From assembly GCF_018860665.1 (NCBI RefSeq), contig NZ_JAHKPK010000060.1, forward strand, positions 138,940 through 202,939: a stretch of DNA of 64,000 nt, read 5' to 3'. This DNA is from Pacificibacter marinus (GTDB lineage Bacteria > Pseudomonadota > Alphaproteobacteria > Rhodobacterales > Rhodobacteraceae). Under the pieces are notes generated by a model. It saw nothing but the letters and a program-made list of their open reading frames with translations. It was not told where the DNA came from and made no database searches. A program made the position numbers and the translations under genes. Positions within the stretch are counted from its first letter, which is position 1, and each line of letters opens with the position of its first letter. This document shows, piece after piece, positions 56,623 to 64,000 of this stretch.

Positions 56623-56880
56623 GGTATGTCCTTTTTATATAGGTTGCGCGTCGCTTACTGCGTCTGATCACAGGGTGCAAGTTTTACCCAAGGCTTATGA
56701 GGTGCGGTCATGAGGCCAAGAGACCATAAGCTAGATGCGATAAGCGAAAACGCAACATCCTGCCAAAGCCCGCAGCCAAGCACCTGCGGACTCTTGTCAT
56801 AGGGGGGCAGGGACGCTAGGGATCATTTCAAACAGAGGTCCGATGATCTCGACCAACGCATACAACCAAAAGGCCTTATC
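56623..56880. other. Intergenic region upstream of gapR
   Basis: About 260 bases between divergent genes, presumably holding both promoters. No structured element or coding frame stands out. Confidence 0.45.
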
Positions 56881-57159
56881 ATGATGGATATCGACGACAA
56901 CACACCCTCTGGTCCAGATGCAACCTACCGTGTGACCGCAGACGAGTTGCGCCAATTCGTAGAGCGTTTTGAGCGTCTCGAGATGGAAAAGAAAGACATC
57001 GCGGATCAGCAAAAAGAAGTGATGGCCGAAGCCAAGGGGCGCGGTTACGACACCAAAGTCTTGCGCAAAGTGATCGCGCTGCGCAAAAAATCCACCGATG
57101 AGATTGCCGAAGAAGAAGCTGTACTGGAAATGTACAAAGAAGCGCTGGGCATGGGCTAA
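56881..57159 (+). CDS. gapR: GapR-family (DUF2312) DNA-binding protein
   Basis: A 92-aa protein of the DUF2312 family, whose Caulobacter member GapR encircles overtwisted DNA and aids topoisomerases and replication. Features are [51 protein letters not shown] and [14 protein letters not shown], all helical. Length and sequence are typical. Two ATGs are adjacent (56881 and 56884). It is followed by overlapping hairpins at 57169-57194. Confidence 0.93.
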   Translation: MMDIDDNTPSGPDATYRVTADELRQFVERFERLEMEKKDIADQQKEVMAEAKGRGYDTKVLRKVIALRKKSTDEIAEEEAVLEMYKEALGMG

Positions 57160-57168
57160 GCCCAAAGC

Positions 57169-57194
57169 CGTGGCTCAGCGCCACGCTGGCGCTG
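57169..57194 (+). other. Alternative hairpins downstream of gapR
   Basis: Two perfect stems share sequence and exclude each other: CGTGGC/GCCACG (57169-57174 with 57180-57185) and CAGCGCC/GGCGCTG (57176-57182 with 57188-57194). No U-run follows. It may be a weak terminator or a chance GC-rich repeat. Confidence 0.4.
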
Positions 57195-57235
57195 CGTCTC
57201 AAAGCACGAGGTGACACTTTGTATCGCGTATATTT

Positions 57236-57964
57236 GTGCCGCATATAAATAACGTGACACAGGCCACAGGACGCGCGCGCATATGGCGCCGCGTCCTGTT
57301 GTCCGTTTTGGCGCTGGTGATCGGGTTTGGCATTGGCTTGGCCGTCTTGGGGCTGACGCCGGTTTTGGCAGGGCTTTGCCCCAAATGTTTTGGTTTTTCC
57401 AAAGTCGGGGATCATATTTACATTGAACCAAACGCAGGCGCAGATGGCAGCGACATTTTACGCCGGTATGAGGGTGCCACAGACCGTGTCGAGGCCGCCT
57501 TTGGACCAATAGCGGCTCATCCGCGTGTTTTGGTGTGTTTCACGCAAACCTGTAATGCCCTTATGGGCGGGCATCAAATGTTGGCGCTGACTTACGGGGA
57601 CAAGCTGTTCTATCTTGGCCCTTATGGACACGACACTGCTATAATCGCGCATGAGCTGGCCCATGTGGTTTTGCACGCGCAGCTTGGTGTGCGGGGGCAA
57701 CACAGCTTTCCTGCTTGGGTGGATGAGGGTATCGCCACCTATGTGTCAGGCGATGCGCGTTTTAATCTTGATCCTGCGACATGTGATGACGCGCAAGTGG
57801 ATTTGCCGGTCGCAGATCATGACTGGCGTCGCTCTGCGGGGTTTGAGGCTGGAAAATACAGCGATCTGTATTACGGGTCAGCAGGCTGCAAAGTGGCCAA
57901 ATGGCTGAAAGCGCACCCTGTGTCAGGCTTGGATGGTTTAATCGCGTCCCACCGTACCCCCTAG
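57236..57964 (+). CDS. Membrane-anchored zinc metallopeptidase-like protein
   Basis: A protein of up to 242 aa with one N-terminal transmembrane helix (about residues 19-46), so the catalytic part faces the periplasm. The zinc motif HELAH is at 139-143, and WVDEGIATYVSG follows at 161-172, whose glutamate (E164) fits a gluzincin third ligand, as in peptidase MA-like families. Five cysteines in the outer part (for example CPKC and CFTQTC) may form disulfides. The start is uncertain: GTG at 57236 or GTG at 57254. The substrate is unknown. Confidence 0.8.
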   Translation: MPHINNVTQATGRARIWRRVLLSVLALVIGFGIGLAVLGLTPVLAGLCPKCFGFSKVGDHIYIEPNAGADGSDILRRYEGATDRVEAAFGPIAAHPRVLVCFTQTCNALMGGHQMLALTYGDKLFYLGPYGHDTAIIAHELAHVVLHAQLGVRGQHSFPAWVDEGIATYVSGDARFNLDPATCDDAQVDLPVADHDWRRSAGFEAGKYSDLYYGSAGCKVAKWLKAHPVSGLDGLIASHRTP

Positions 57965-58002
57965 GTACGCAGATCGTGCCACCCGCACTTTAAGGCATCA
58001 TG

Positions 58003-58872
58003 CTAGGGTTGGATAAAGGACACGCCAGGGATACGGTCTATCTCGTAGAGATCGTCCTCGTATAGCTCAGACAGGCGGTCCACCAAGGCGTCATCCCAGC
58101 CCGGCAGATCGATTTCTTCCTCATTCGCGTCCTCGTCCACATATTTGTCCAAAAAGGCAGACAAAATGCGACGACGTTGAATTTCGTTTTGCGGCTGATG
58201 CGTGTGCAAATAGGTGCGCAGACGTTTCATGCCCTCGCGCTGCATGATCTGTGCTAAGATATCCAAACCGCCCTCAATGGGCACCATAGGGTCAAGCCCT
58301 GCAATTTCGCGCATGATTTGTGACCACGTCAGCGGCGTATCCTCATAGGCAAAGACAGTGATCGGCACATCGGGGCAGGCGGTGCGGATCGCATTGATGA
58401 AATCAGACCAGCGGATCGCGTCCAAATCAGTTTGGCCGATAAAGCTCGCATAGCCTTTGGGGTCGGGGCAGGCCTCGGGAATAAATGTCGCTGGATTGCG
58501 CACGCCGATGTGAAACTCCATCGGGCTATGGGGGAACACGTTGCGCAGCCATTTCAATTTGAACTCGGCCTTGCCGTATAGACGGTCCCCGTGGAAAATC
58601 GCCTGCGGTTGGCAAATCACGTCCTCATAGCTCATCACAATGCGGTCGCAATCTTGGGTGTCGACGATCTCATCCAGCACCATTTGTTCCGCCTCAGGGG
58701 TGGCGCGGCTGGTCTTGACCCGTTTCATCACCTGCGGCAAGACTTCGCGATAGCGCGAGGGCGGCGGTACGATCACACCATGCTGTTCCAATATGGGCCT
58801 GTTTTTCAGCAGCCCACGCATAAGTTTCGAGCCATAAGTACAATGCGCGCCGATATGGAATGAGATGTTCAT
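58003..58872 (-). CDS. Sulfotransferase-like protein, degenerate
   Basis: A 289-aa soluble protein. The N-terminus MNISFHIGAHCTYGSKL lines up with the HIGAHKTGTT phosphosulfate-binding loop of sulfotransferase-like proteins common in Rhodobacteraceae, but the key KTGTT residues are replaced. A later VMSYEDVICQP and FHIGVRNPATFIPEA fit the same fold. It may have lost nucleotide binding or use a different donor. The C-terminus is acidic. It is divergent from the fbpB-type gene. Confidence 0.7.
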   Translation of the reverse strand: MNISFHIGAHCTYGSKLMRGLLKNRPILEQHGVIVPPPSRYREVLPQVMKRVKTSRATPEAEQMVLDEIVDTQDCDRIVMSYEDVICQPQAIFHGDRLYGKAEFKLKWLRNVFPHSPMEFHIGVRNPATFIPEACPDPKGYASFIGQTDLDAIRWSDFINAIRTACPDVPITVFAYEDTPLTWSQIMREIAGLDPMVPIEGGLDILAQIMQREGMKRLRTYLHTHQPQNEIQRRRILSAFLDKYVDEDANEEEIDLPGWDDALVDRLSELYEDDLYEIDRIPGVSFIQP

Positions 58873-58982
58873 AAAAGGGTGGGGCCTCGTGTTGGCATTT
58901 GTGCGGAGATGTAAATTGTGCTGTTTATAGTATATGCGCTTTTCTGGACAGCGAAACCGGTTTCGCGTATGCGGTCTTCACA

Positions 58983-60686
58983 ATGACCAACGAAATCACT
59001 CAACCGCAGACCGATCCGGTCCATAAACGTCGCAGTTTGGCGGGGTTGCGCTCTGTCAAACGCGCTAACCTTTGGTCTGTCGGCTCTGTTGTGATTGCCG
59101 TTTTGGTGTTGATGCCGATCGTCAGCGTGCTGTGGATCGCTTTTCATCCGACAGAAAACATCTGGCCGCATCTGTTGGCCACAACCTTGCCGCGTTACGC
59201 CATCACCACAGCGCTTTTGACCTTTGGCGTGGCGTTGCTTTCGGCTTGTGTGGGCACAGGGGCCGCCTGGCTGGTGACGATGTATCGGTTTCCTTTATCT
59301 AAATCGTTGGAATGGCTGCTGTTGCTGCCTCTGGCGATTCCCGCCTATGTCGGCGCTTATGCTTTGGTCGATTTTTTGGAATACGCTGGCCCTGTGCAAA
59401 CAACGCTCAGATCTGTGTTCGGATGGCATTCGTCGCGCGATTACGCCTTTCCTGAAATCCGCTCTCTCGGTTCTGCGATCATCGTTTTGGCCGCCGCTTT
59501 GACGCCTTACATCTTTTTGATGGCGCGCTCTGCCTTTCGTGAACACTCTGGTTCGATCTATGAAGTGTCGCGCGCTTTGGGGGCAGGGCCTTTCGCACGT
59601 TTTTGGCGTGTTGGCCTGCCCATGGCGCGCCCCGCCATCGCTGCAGGCACTGCCATCGTGATGATGGAAACCGTGTCAGATTACGGCACTGTGTCCTATT
59701 TTGCGGTGCAAACCCTAACCACAGGCATTTTCTCAACATGGTTAGAGACAGGCAACGCAGGCGGGGCGGCGCAAATCGCCTCTGTGGTGCTGCTTGTTGT
59801 GTTGTTGATGCTCGCGTTCGAGAAGTCCTCGCGTGGCAAAGCCCGTTATCACAGTGGCGCACGTCATCCGCGCCCCATATCTGCGATCCGCCTCACTGGC
59901 TGGCACGCTTGGTTGGCGCTGGGCCTGTGCGCAGTGCCTTTTGTGATCGGCTTTATTTTGCCTGTCTATGTGATCTTGGGTCACGCGCTGGGCGAACCCG
60001 AACAATGGTTGGCCCCCGGTCTGATCACGGCGTTCAAGAACACACTTACCGTTGCCGGTCTTGCCGCGATCTTTACCGTCACTGCTGCCTTGTTCATGGT
60101 CTACGGTGTGCGCCTGACAGGGCGATCCTTGCCGCGTATGGTCTTGCCCCTCACCACGCTCGGGTATGCCGCCCCTGGTGCTGTTTTAGGGATCGGGATT
60201 CTGTTTCCTCTCGCCGCATTTGATAACGCCTTGGCGGATCTGATCGTGAACATCACAGGGCATGAGATCGGGCTTTTGCTGACAGGCTCTGCCTTTGCGA
60301 TCATCTTTGCTTACTGCGTGCGCTTTTTTGCCATCGCGCAGGGGGCAGCTGATGCCGCGATGGGGCGTGTCGCGCCGTCCTTGCCGATGGCCGCGCGGTC
60401 TTTGGGGCAAACATTAGGCGGCACATTGCGCCGCGTTTATATTCCGTTGATCCGTGGTTCTGTTGGCACCGCTTTGTTGCTCGTCTTTGTGGATTGCGTC
60501 AAAGAGCTGCCCGCCACGCTGTTGCTGCGTCCGTTCAACTATAATACTTTGGCCACGCGGGTCCACGAAAAGGCCTCATTGGAGCAGCTGGAGCAAGCCT
60601 CACCTGCGGCGCTTTTGGTGATCTCAGTGGGGCTTGTGGCTGTATTGCTTATGGCGCGCTCTGAAAATGCGTCTGACCTTACATAA
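58983..60686 (+). CDS. fbpB: ABC transporter permease, ferric-iron (FbpB) type
   Basis: A fused two-module permease (567 aa, about 12 transmembrane helices) of the FbpB/AfuB class. Each half has a coupling-helix EAA-like loop: YEVSRALGAGPFARFWRVGLPMARPAI and ARSLGQTLGGTLRRVYIPLIRGSV. The second half includes DCVKELPATLLLRPFNY, typical of iron transport permeases. The ATG at 58983 is preferred over a frame opening at 58899. No binding-protein or ATPase gene is adjacent; an FbpC-type ATPase lies at 26165. Confidence 0.9.
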   Translation: MTNEITQPQTDPVHKRRSLAGLRSVKRANLWSVGSVVIAVLVLMPIVSVLWIAFHPTENIWPHLLATTLPRYAITTALLTFGVALLSACVGTGAAWLVTMYRFPLSKSLEWLLLLPLAIPAYVGAYALVDFLEYAGPVQTTLRSVFGWHSSRDYAFPEIRSLGSAIIVLAAALTPYIFLMARSAFREHSGSIYEVSRALGAGPFARFWRVGLPMARPAIAAGTAIVMMETVSDYGTVSYFAVQTLTTGIFSTWLETGNAGGAAQIASVVLLVVLLMLAFEKSSRGKARYHSGARHPRPISAIRLTGWHAWLALGLCAVPFVIGFILPVYVILGHALGEPEQWLAPGLITAFKNTLTVAGLAAIFTVTAALFMVYGVRLTGRSLPRMVLPLTTLGYAAPGAVLGIGILFPLAAFDNALADLIVNITGHEIGLLLTGSAFAIIFAYCVRFFAIAQGAADAAMGRVAPSLPMAARSLGQTLGGTLRRVYIPLIRGSVGTALLLVFVDCVKELPATLLLRPFNYNTLATRVHEKASLEQLEQASPAALLVISVGLVAVLLMARSENASDLT

Positions 60687-60713
60687 ATTAATCTTACATA
60701 AAGGGCGCATATC

Positions 60714-61280
60714 GTGTCTGACACTCTTTCCCACATCCCCGACACCATCGCCCCTGACATTATCATCATTGGCGGCGTCTCTGGCTGTGGCAAATCCACC
60801 ATCGCCTCTGCTCTGGCCCAGGAGGCCGGATATCCGTTTCTTGAGGGTGATGACTATCATCCGCCTGAAAACGTCGCCCATATGTCTGCAGGGCGCCCTT
60901 TGACCGATGAGATGCGCATGCCTTGGTTGACCACATTGGCCCGTGCTGCGCGGGATGCAGCCCTAAAACACGGTGGTGCTGTGGTCAGCTGCTCTGCCTT
61001 GAAACGCAGCTACCGTGACCTGTTGCAAAAGGAATCAGGGGGCGCGCGGATCATTTTGCTGCACGGGTCACGTGAAGCGATTCTCTCCCGCATGGCCGCA
61101 CGCGAAAATCATTACATGCCGACCACTTTACTCGACAGTCAGCTCGCGACCTTGGAAATGCCAAATATCCAAGAAAAAAAGGTGTTCCCCGTCCTCGCCG
61201 AGAGCGCGCCTGAAAAAGTTTTTCAATTAGTGCAAAAAACTCTCAAAAACCCTCTTGCACCCCCCCAGCAAAATCCTTAA
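60714..61280 (+). CDS. gntK: Gluconokinase
   Basis: Phosphorylates gluconate to 6-phosphogluconate. The P-loop is IIGGVSGCGKSTIASAL, and the substrate region FLEGDDYHPPENVAHMSAGRPLTD is a gluconokinase hallmark. CSALKRSYRDLL and the lid-like RMAARENHYMP also match. Length (188 aa) is normal. It starts at a GTG with an AAAGGG-type ribosome site 27 bases after fbpB. No other gluconate genes are nearby. Confidence 0.93.
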   Translation: MSDTLSHIPDTIAPDIIIIGGVSGCGKSTIASALAQEAGYPFLEGDDYHPPENVAHMSAGRPLTDEMRMPWLTTLARAARDAALKHGGAVVSCSALKRSYRDLLQKESGGARIILLHGSREAILSRMAARENHYMPTTLLDSQLATLEMPNIQEKKVFPVLAESAPEKVFQLVQKTLKNPLAPPQQNP

Positions 61281-61293
61281 ACGATCCCTCAAT

Positions 61294-61369
61294 GCCCCTA
61301 TAGCTCAGCTGGTAGAGCAACTGATTTGTAATCAGTAGGTCCGCGGTTCGAGTCCGTGTGGGGGCACCA
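61294..61369 (+). tRNA. tRNA-Thr (anticodon TGT)
   Basis: A complete 76-base cloverleaf: acceptor GCCCCTA pairs with TGGGGGC (one T-G pair), the D arm contains AGCTCAGCTGGTAGAGC, the anticodon stem ACTGA/TCAGT closes the loop TTTGTAA with anticodon TGT, and the T arm has GGTTCGAGTCC. CCA is encoded at the 3' end (61367-61369). The integrase gene follows 164 bases downstream, so the 3' end is the likely attachment site. Confidence 0.97.
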
Positions 61370-61468
61370 TTTCACCATCCGAAAATATCCAAAGTCATGT
61401 AATAAGCCCTTTGTTATAAGGGTTTTGCGATGTTCCTTTGTCCGATAGCGTTTTGTGCTGTCCGACCA

Positions 61469-61535
61469 GATACCCCCAGATTGGGGGTGCTAGTGGGGGT
61501 ATCGGTAAATGTGTGAAAACTGGATACCCCCAGAT
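61469..61535 (+). promoter_or_regulatory. Repeat array upstream of the integrase
   Basis: The 13-mer GATACCCCCAGAT occurs at 61469-61481 and at 61523-61535. Its inverted 10-mer TGGGGGTATC is at 61494-61503, and a further TGGGGGT at 61482-61488 makes a 3-base-loop hairpin with the first copy. The last copy overlaps the chosen integrase ATG. These look like operator or integrase arm-binding sites; an attenuating RNA hairpin is an alternative. Confidence 0.6.
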
Positions 61536-62724
61536 GCCTTTAAGCGATTCCCAGCTGCGATTCTTAAAGCCTAAGGATAAACCCTATAAAGTTTCCGACT
61601 TTGAAGGGCTGTTTGTCTTGGTCAAACCAAATGGCTCTAAGCTTTGGCAATTCAAATACCGGATCAACGGCATAGAACGCCTTTTGTCGATCGGCCAATA
61701 TCCTGACGTATCGTTAGCAAAGGCGCGCAAGGCCAAAGAGGTTGCGCGATCCCAAGTGGCTGAGGGCATCGACCCGAGCGAAGCCAAGCAAGAAGCAAAA
61801 GCCCTTGCGCGCGAAGCGCATGGCAACACCTTTGAGAAAATCGGCGTGGCGTTTCTGAACAAGCAACAGATCGAAGGCAAATCCAAAGCCACTTTGGACA
61901 AGACGGCCTATCACCTCAAATTGGCGAACACGGCCTTTGGGCGCAAACCGATCACAGAAATCACTGCGCCGATGATTTTGAAATGCCTGCGCAAGGTCGA
62001 GGCAAAGGGTAACCACGAGACAGCGCACCGCCTGCGCGCCCGCATCGGCTCTGTGTTTCGCTATGCCGTGGCCAGCGGGCTTGCTGAAACTGATCCCACC
62101 TATGCGCTCAAAGATGCGCTAATCCGCCCGACACGCGTGCATCGAGCCGCAATCACTGACCCGAAGGCGCTGGGCGCATTGTTGCGTGAAATCGACGTGT
62201 TTGAAGGGCAAGCGACTACGCGGATAGGCTTGCAGCTCTTGGCGCTTACTGCCCAAAGGCCGGGCGAAATCCGTCATGCAAAATGGGAAGAGTTCGACTT
62301 CCAAGAAAAGATCTGGTCGCTTCCCGCCTCAAAAATGAAAATGCGCCGCGACCACAATGTGCCATTGCCAGATCAAGCCATCGCGCTCTTGGACGAGTTG
62401 CGCATGATTACGGGCAATGGCGTCTATCTATTTCCGTCCTTGCGCTCATGGCAGCGTCCAATGTCTGAAAACACCCTAAATGCCGCACTACGTCGCATGG
62501 GGTATTCAGGCGATGAGATGACAGCGCATGGGTTCAGGGCAAGCTTCTCGACGCTGGCGAACGAAAGCGGCCTGTGGAACCCCGACGCCATCGAAGCCGC
62601 ACTCGCTCACGTGGAACGAAACGAGGTGCGTAAAGCCTACAATCGCGGGCTTTATTGGGATGAACGCGTAAAGCTTGCAGATTGGTGGGCTGTTTATTTG
62701 GATGATATGAGGAAACCGGCATGA
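61534..62724 (+). CDS. Tyrosine-type site-specific integrase, P4 family
   Basis: Catalyses integration and excision of the island. The protein (396 aa from the ATG at 61534) has the N-terminal DUF4102 domain (MPLSDSQLRFLKPKDKPYKV, GLFVLVKPNGSKLWQFKYR), a SAM-like core-binding domain (about 95-195) and the catalytic domain with R242, H332-x-x-R335, H359 and the nucleophile Y369 in the expected order. A longer in-frame start at 61438 lacks family resemblance. The neighbouring tRNA-Thr is the probable target. It overlaps the next ORF by 4 bases. Confidence 0.93.
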   Translation: MPLSDSQLRFLKPKDKPYKVSDFEGLFVLVKPNGSKLWQFKYRINGIERLLSIGQYPDVSLAKARKAKEVARSQVAEGIDPSEAKQEAKALAREAHGNTFEKIGVAFLNKQQIEGKSKATLDKTAYHLKLANTAFGRKPITEITAPMILKCLRKVEAKGNHETAHRLRARIGSVFRYAVASGLAETDPTYALKDALIRPTRVHRAAITDPKALGALLREIDVFEGQATTRIGLQLLALTAQRPGEIRHAKWEEFDFQEKIWSLPASKMKMRRDHNVPLPDQAIALLDELRMITGNGVYLFPSLRSWQRPMSENTLNAALRRMGYSGDEMTAHGFRASFSTLANESGLWNPDAIEAALAHVERNEVRKAYNRGLYWDERVKLADWWAVYLDDMRKPA

Positions 62725-63653
62725 CCTCCACAAAAACCAAGTCGCTGTTGGTCGAAGAAATTATAGACGATGCTTTAGGACTTTTAGCCGACTGGAAAAA
62801 GCCGACTTCAGAGAAGTCGATTGGTCCCCAATTTCCCTCACTTGCAGACGAGTATTGCGCAGATATCGAAGCCATAAAGCACGACCTTCGTGAAATGCTG
62901 GAGCCATGGTCAGAAGACAAATTGTTCAAGCGCTTTCAAACTGACAATTATAATGGCCTCAGGGAACTTCGCGATCCCAAAGGCCCTAGTTTTCTTATGG
63001 CTAAACGAATTTTGGCGCTGCAAGCTCGTGAGCCTGCATGGTTCATATCAGGCTGGCACGTCAAAGCGCTAGAGATAGAGGTTGCGCATTGGAGGGTATT
63101 TTCTAGCTGCACACTCCCCGAATTGACGCTTTTGAGTGTTGGGCTTGATTCGCGAAAGGTGAACTTTGATGCACTGTTTGAACGATATGGGCATTTGGAT
63201 TCTCAAGACAAAATGCTCGTATTTCTCGAAGATCAATATGAAGCGATTGCCAATGGGCTAGTCGCGGACCCTGATGATGAGCGTGCGAAATTCAGTGTGT
63301 TGGATTTCTATTCGTGGGTGAAGCGGGAAAAGTTCAAAATCGACGGACGATTTCGGACGATGCTTCGAGAAAAGTTTTCCGATGATGGTGCTGGTGAGGT
63401 GGGAGATATCCACTTAAAAGCAACCTCATATAAGCCAAAATCGCTCCACAAGAGCAGCTACGATTTTCATGCACAGCTTCTTTTTGCAATTGCCGTTGAA
63501 AAATATGGCCTCGAAAGCCCGAAAGATATCGGGCGCGTGGCAAAGAAAATTCAGCATGACGCAGAACTTCAAGGGCAAACACCTTCGATCCGCCCAATTA
63601 GACATCTGCTAACGAGGGGATTTGAGAAAAGAGCAACCGAAGCTGCCCCCTAA
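62721..63653 (+). CDS. Unknown island protein coupled to the integrase
   Basis: A 310-aa soluble, charged, largely helical protein with no recognised motif. Its ATG overlaps the integrase stop (ATGA), so the two are coexpressed. Segments such as DDALGLLADWKKPTSEKS, AREPAWFISGWHVKALEIEVAHW and DFYSWVKREKFKIDGRF give no family call. The C-terminal 80 residues are basic. It could assist excision or regulate the island, or be cargo; all of that is inference. Confidence 0.75.
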   Translation: MTSTKTKSLLVEEIIDDALGLLADWKKPTSEKSIGPQFPSLADEYCADIEAIKHDLREMLEPWSEDKLFKRFQTDNYNGLRELRDPKGPSFLMAKRILALQAREPAWFISGWHVKALEIEVAHWRVFSSCTLPELTLLSVGLDSRKVNFDALFERYGHLDSQDKMLVFLEDQYEAIANGLVADPDDERAKFSVLDFYSWVKREKFKIDGRFRTMLREKFSDDGAGEVGDIHLKATSYKPKSLHKSSYDFHAQLLFAIAVEKYGLESPKDIGRVAKKIQHDAELQGQTPSIRPIRHLLTRGFEKRATEAAP

Positions 63654-63786
63654 ACTTCAGGGAAAAGAACTCAAATCTAGGTTTATTGTTTAAAGTCAGA
63701 TAGATAAAATTTGCGCTTTGAGTTCCCAAGGAGGCAAACGACGCAGGCAAACTTGATCATACCTTAACAAACAAGGATGTATCAAA
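63654..63786 (+). other. Region upstream of the AlpA-like gene
   Basis: About 130 bases, AT-rich, with AGGCAAAC repeated (63731-63738 and 63746-63753) and AAGGATG shortly before the ATG of the next gene. It is probably the promoter and operator region of the regulator. No terminator for the preceding gene is evident. Confidence 0.4.
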
Positions 63787-64000
63787 ATGGCCTACGCACC
63801 TTTCCCAAAAGACGGATTCGTTCGTTTATCTCAAATACTCGCGCCCAATGGCCCCATCCCCGTCTCTAAATCGACATGGTGGCAAGGGGTGAAAGAGGGG
63901 CGTTTCCCTCAGCCTCAAAAACTTGGGCCGCGCACGACCGTTTGGAAGGCCGAAGAAATTCGTGCGCTGTTTGCAGGAAATGCAACTGGTGCTGGTGAGT
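63787..64000 (+). CDS. AlpA-like regulator, 5' part
   Basis: An open frame of 71 codons running off the window. The protein begins MAYAPFPKDGFVRLSQIL, then VSKSTWWQGVKEGRFPQPQKLGPRTTVWKAEEIRALF, which is the layout of AlpA/MerR-like excisionase and regulatory proteins: a short winged helix with the SKSTWW recognition region and a WKAEEI wing. AlpA activates integrase genes of P4-type elements, and its position after an integrase fits. The 3' end is beyond the window. Confidence 0.88.
   Translation, partial: MAYAPFPKDGFVRLSQILAPNGPIPVSKSTWWQGVKEGRFPQPQKLGPRTTVWKAEEIRALFAGNATGAGE

Larger units (their letters stand above)
61370..64000 (+). mobile_element. Left end of an integrated island at tRNA-Thr
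   Basis: From the tRNA 3' end to the window edge lie a P4-type integrase, an unknown coupled ORF and the start of an AlpA-like gene, the standard opening of a tRNA-targeted genomic island. Two 60-base stretches I counted within it (62761-62820 and 63421-63480) have 43 and 45 percent GC, below the neighbouring core genes. The right end, and therefore the att repeat, lies outside the window. Confidence 0.8.

Noticed and set aside
1-64000. CRISPR arrays, insertion sequences, rRNA operons
   Set aside because: I looked for regularly spaced repeats, transposase motifs and rRNA segments and saw none.

Overview
The window reads as the chromosome of an alphaproteobacterium of the Rhodobacteraceae (Roseobacter group). 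The evidence is a nuo operon interrupted by the small extra reading frames typical of Paracoccus and Rhodobacter relatives, the neighbourhoods surE-pcm-nlpD, radA-cvpA-purF and dnaB-alr-mlaEF, a GapR (DUF2312) gene, and a ureDABCEFG cluster with an LprI-type gene inside it. Almost all of the DNA is densely coding core genome. Only the last 2.6 kb, after a tRNA-Thr gene, looks acquired.

Layout. 1-15.9 kb: complex I genes nuoD (3' end), E, F, G, H, I, J, K, L, M, N, with eight extra ORFs: a membrane-anchored copy of the NuoE tail domain, a DUF5337-like membrane protein, DUF3291 and DUF5333 proteins, a lipoprotein and two carboxymuconolactone-decarboxylase-like proteins among them. The run continues without a break into birA, coaX and rnj and ends at a strong terminator near 19.1 kb. 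19.2-24.7 kb (minus strand): an RhlE-type DEAD-box helicase, a small exported protein, prfC and a Hint-domain protein. 25.1-31.0 kb: an atypical SDR, an iron-type ABC ATPase, a WYL regulator (minus strand), tatABC and a DUF815 ATPase. 31.1-47.9 kb (mainly minus strand): nlpD-pcm-surE, a VOC protein, an SDR, a DUF2199-like protein, purF, a methyltransferase, cvpA, radA, a PqiA-like protein, a coiled-coil membrane protein, mlaF-mlaE, alr, dnaB, pyrE and pyrC.

48.0-55.1 kb: the urease cluster ureD-A-B-lprI-C-orf, then two paralogous minus-strand genes of unknown function, then ureE-F-G. UreABC form the nickel enzyme and UreDEFG load the metal. 55.1-61.3 kb: assorted genes (an alpha/beta-hydrolase-like protein, a small membrane protein, gapR, a membrane-anchored metallopeptidase, a degenerate sulfotransferase-like protein, an FbpB-type permease and gluconokinase). 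61.3-64.0 kb: tRNA-Thr(UGU), a P4-type tyrosine integrase preceded by a repeat array, an unknown ORF translationally coupled to it, and the start of an AlpA-like regulator. This is the left end of an integrated island whose cargo lies beyond the window.

I see no CRISPR array, transposase or rRNA. The points most worth following are the HhH tail domain shared by NuoE and its neighbour, the His-rich insertion in NuoL, the unexplained genes inside the nuo and ure clusters, and the island end at tRNA-Thr. I did not find a clear-cut new defence or biosynthetic system.
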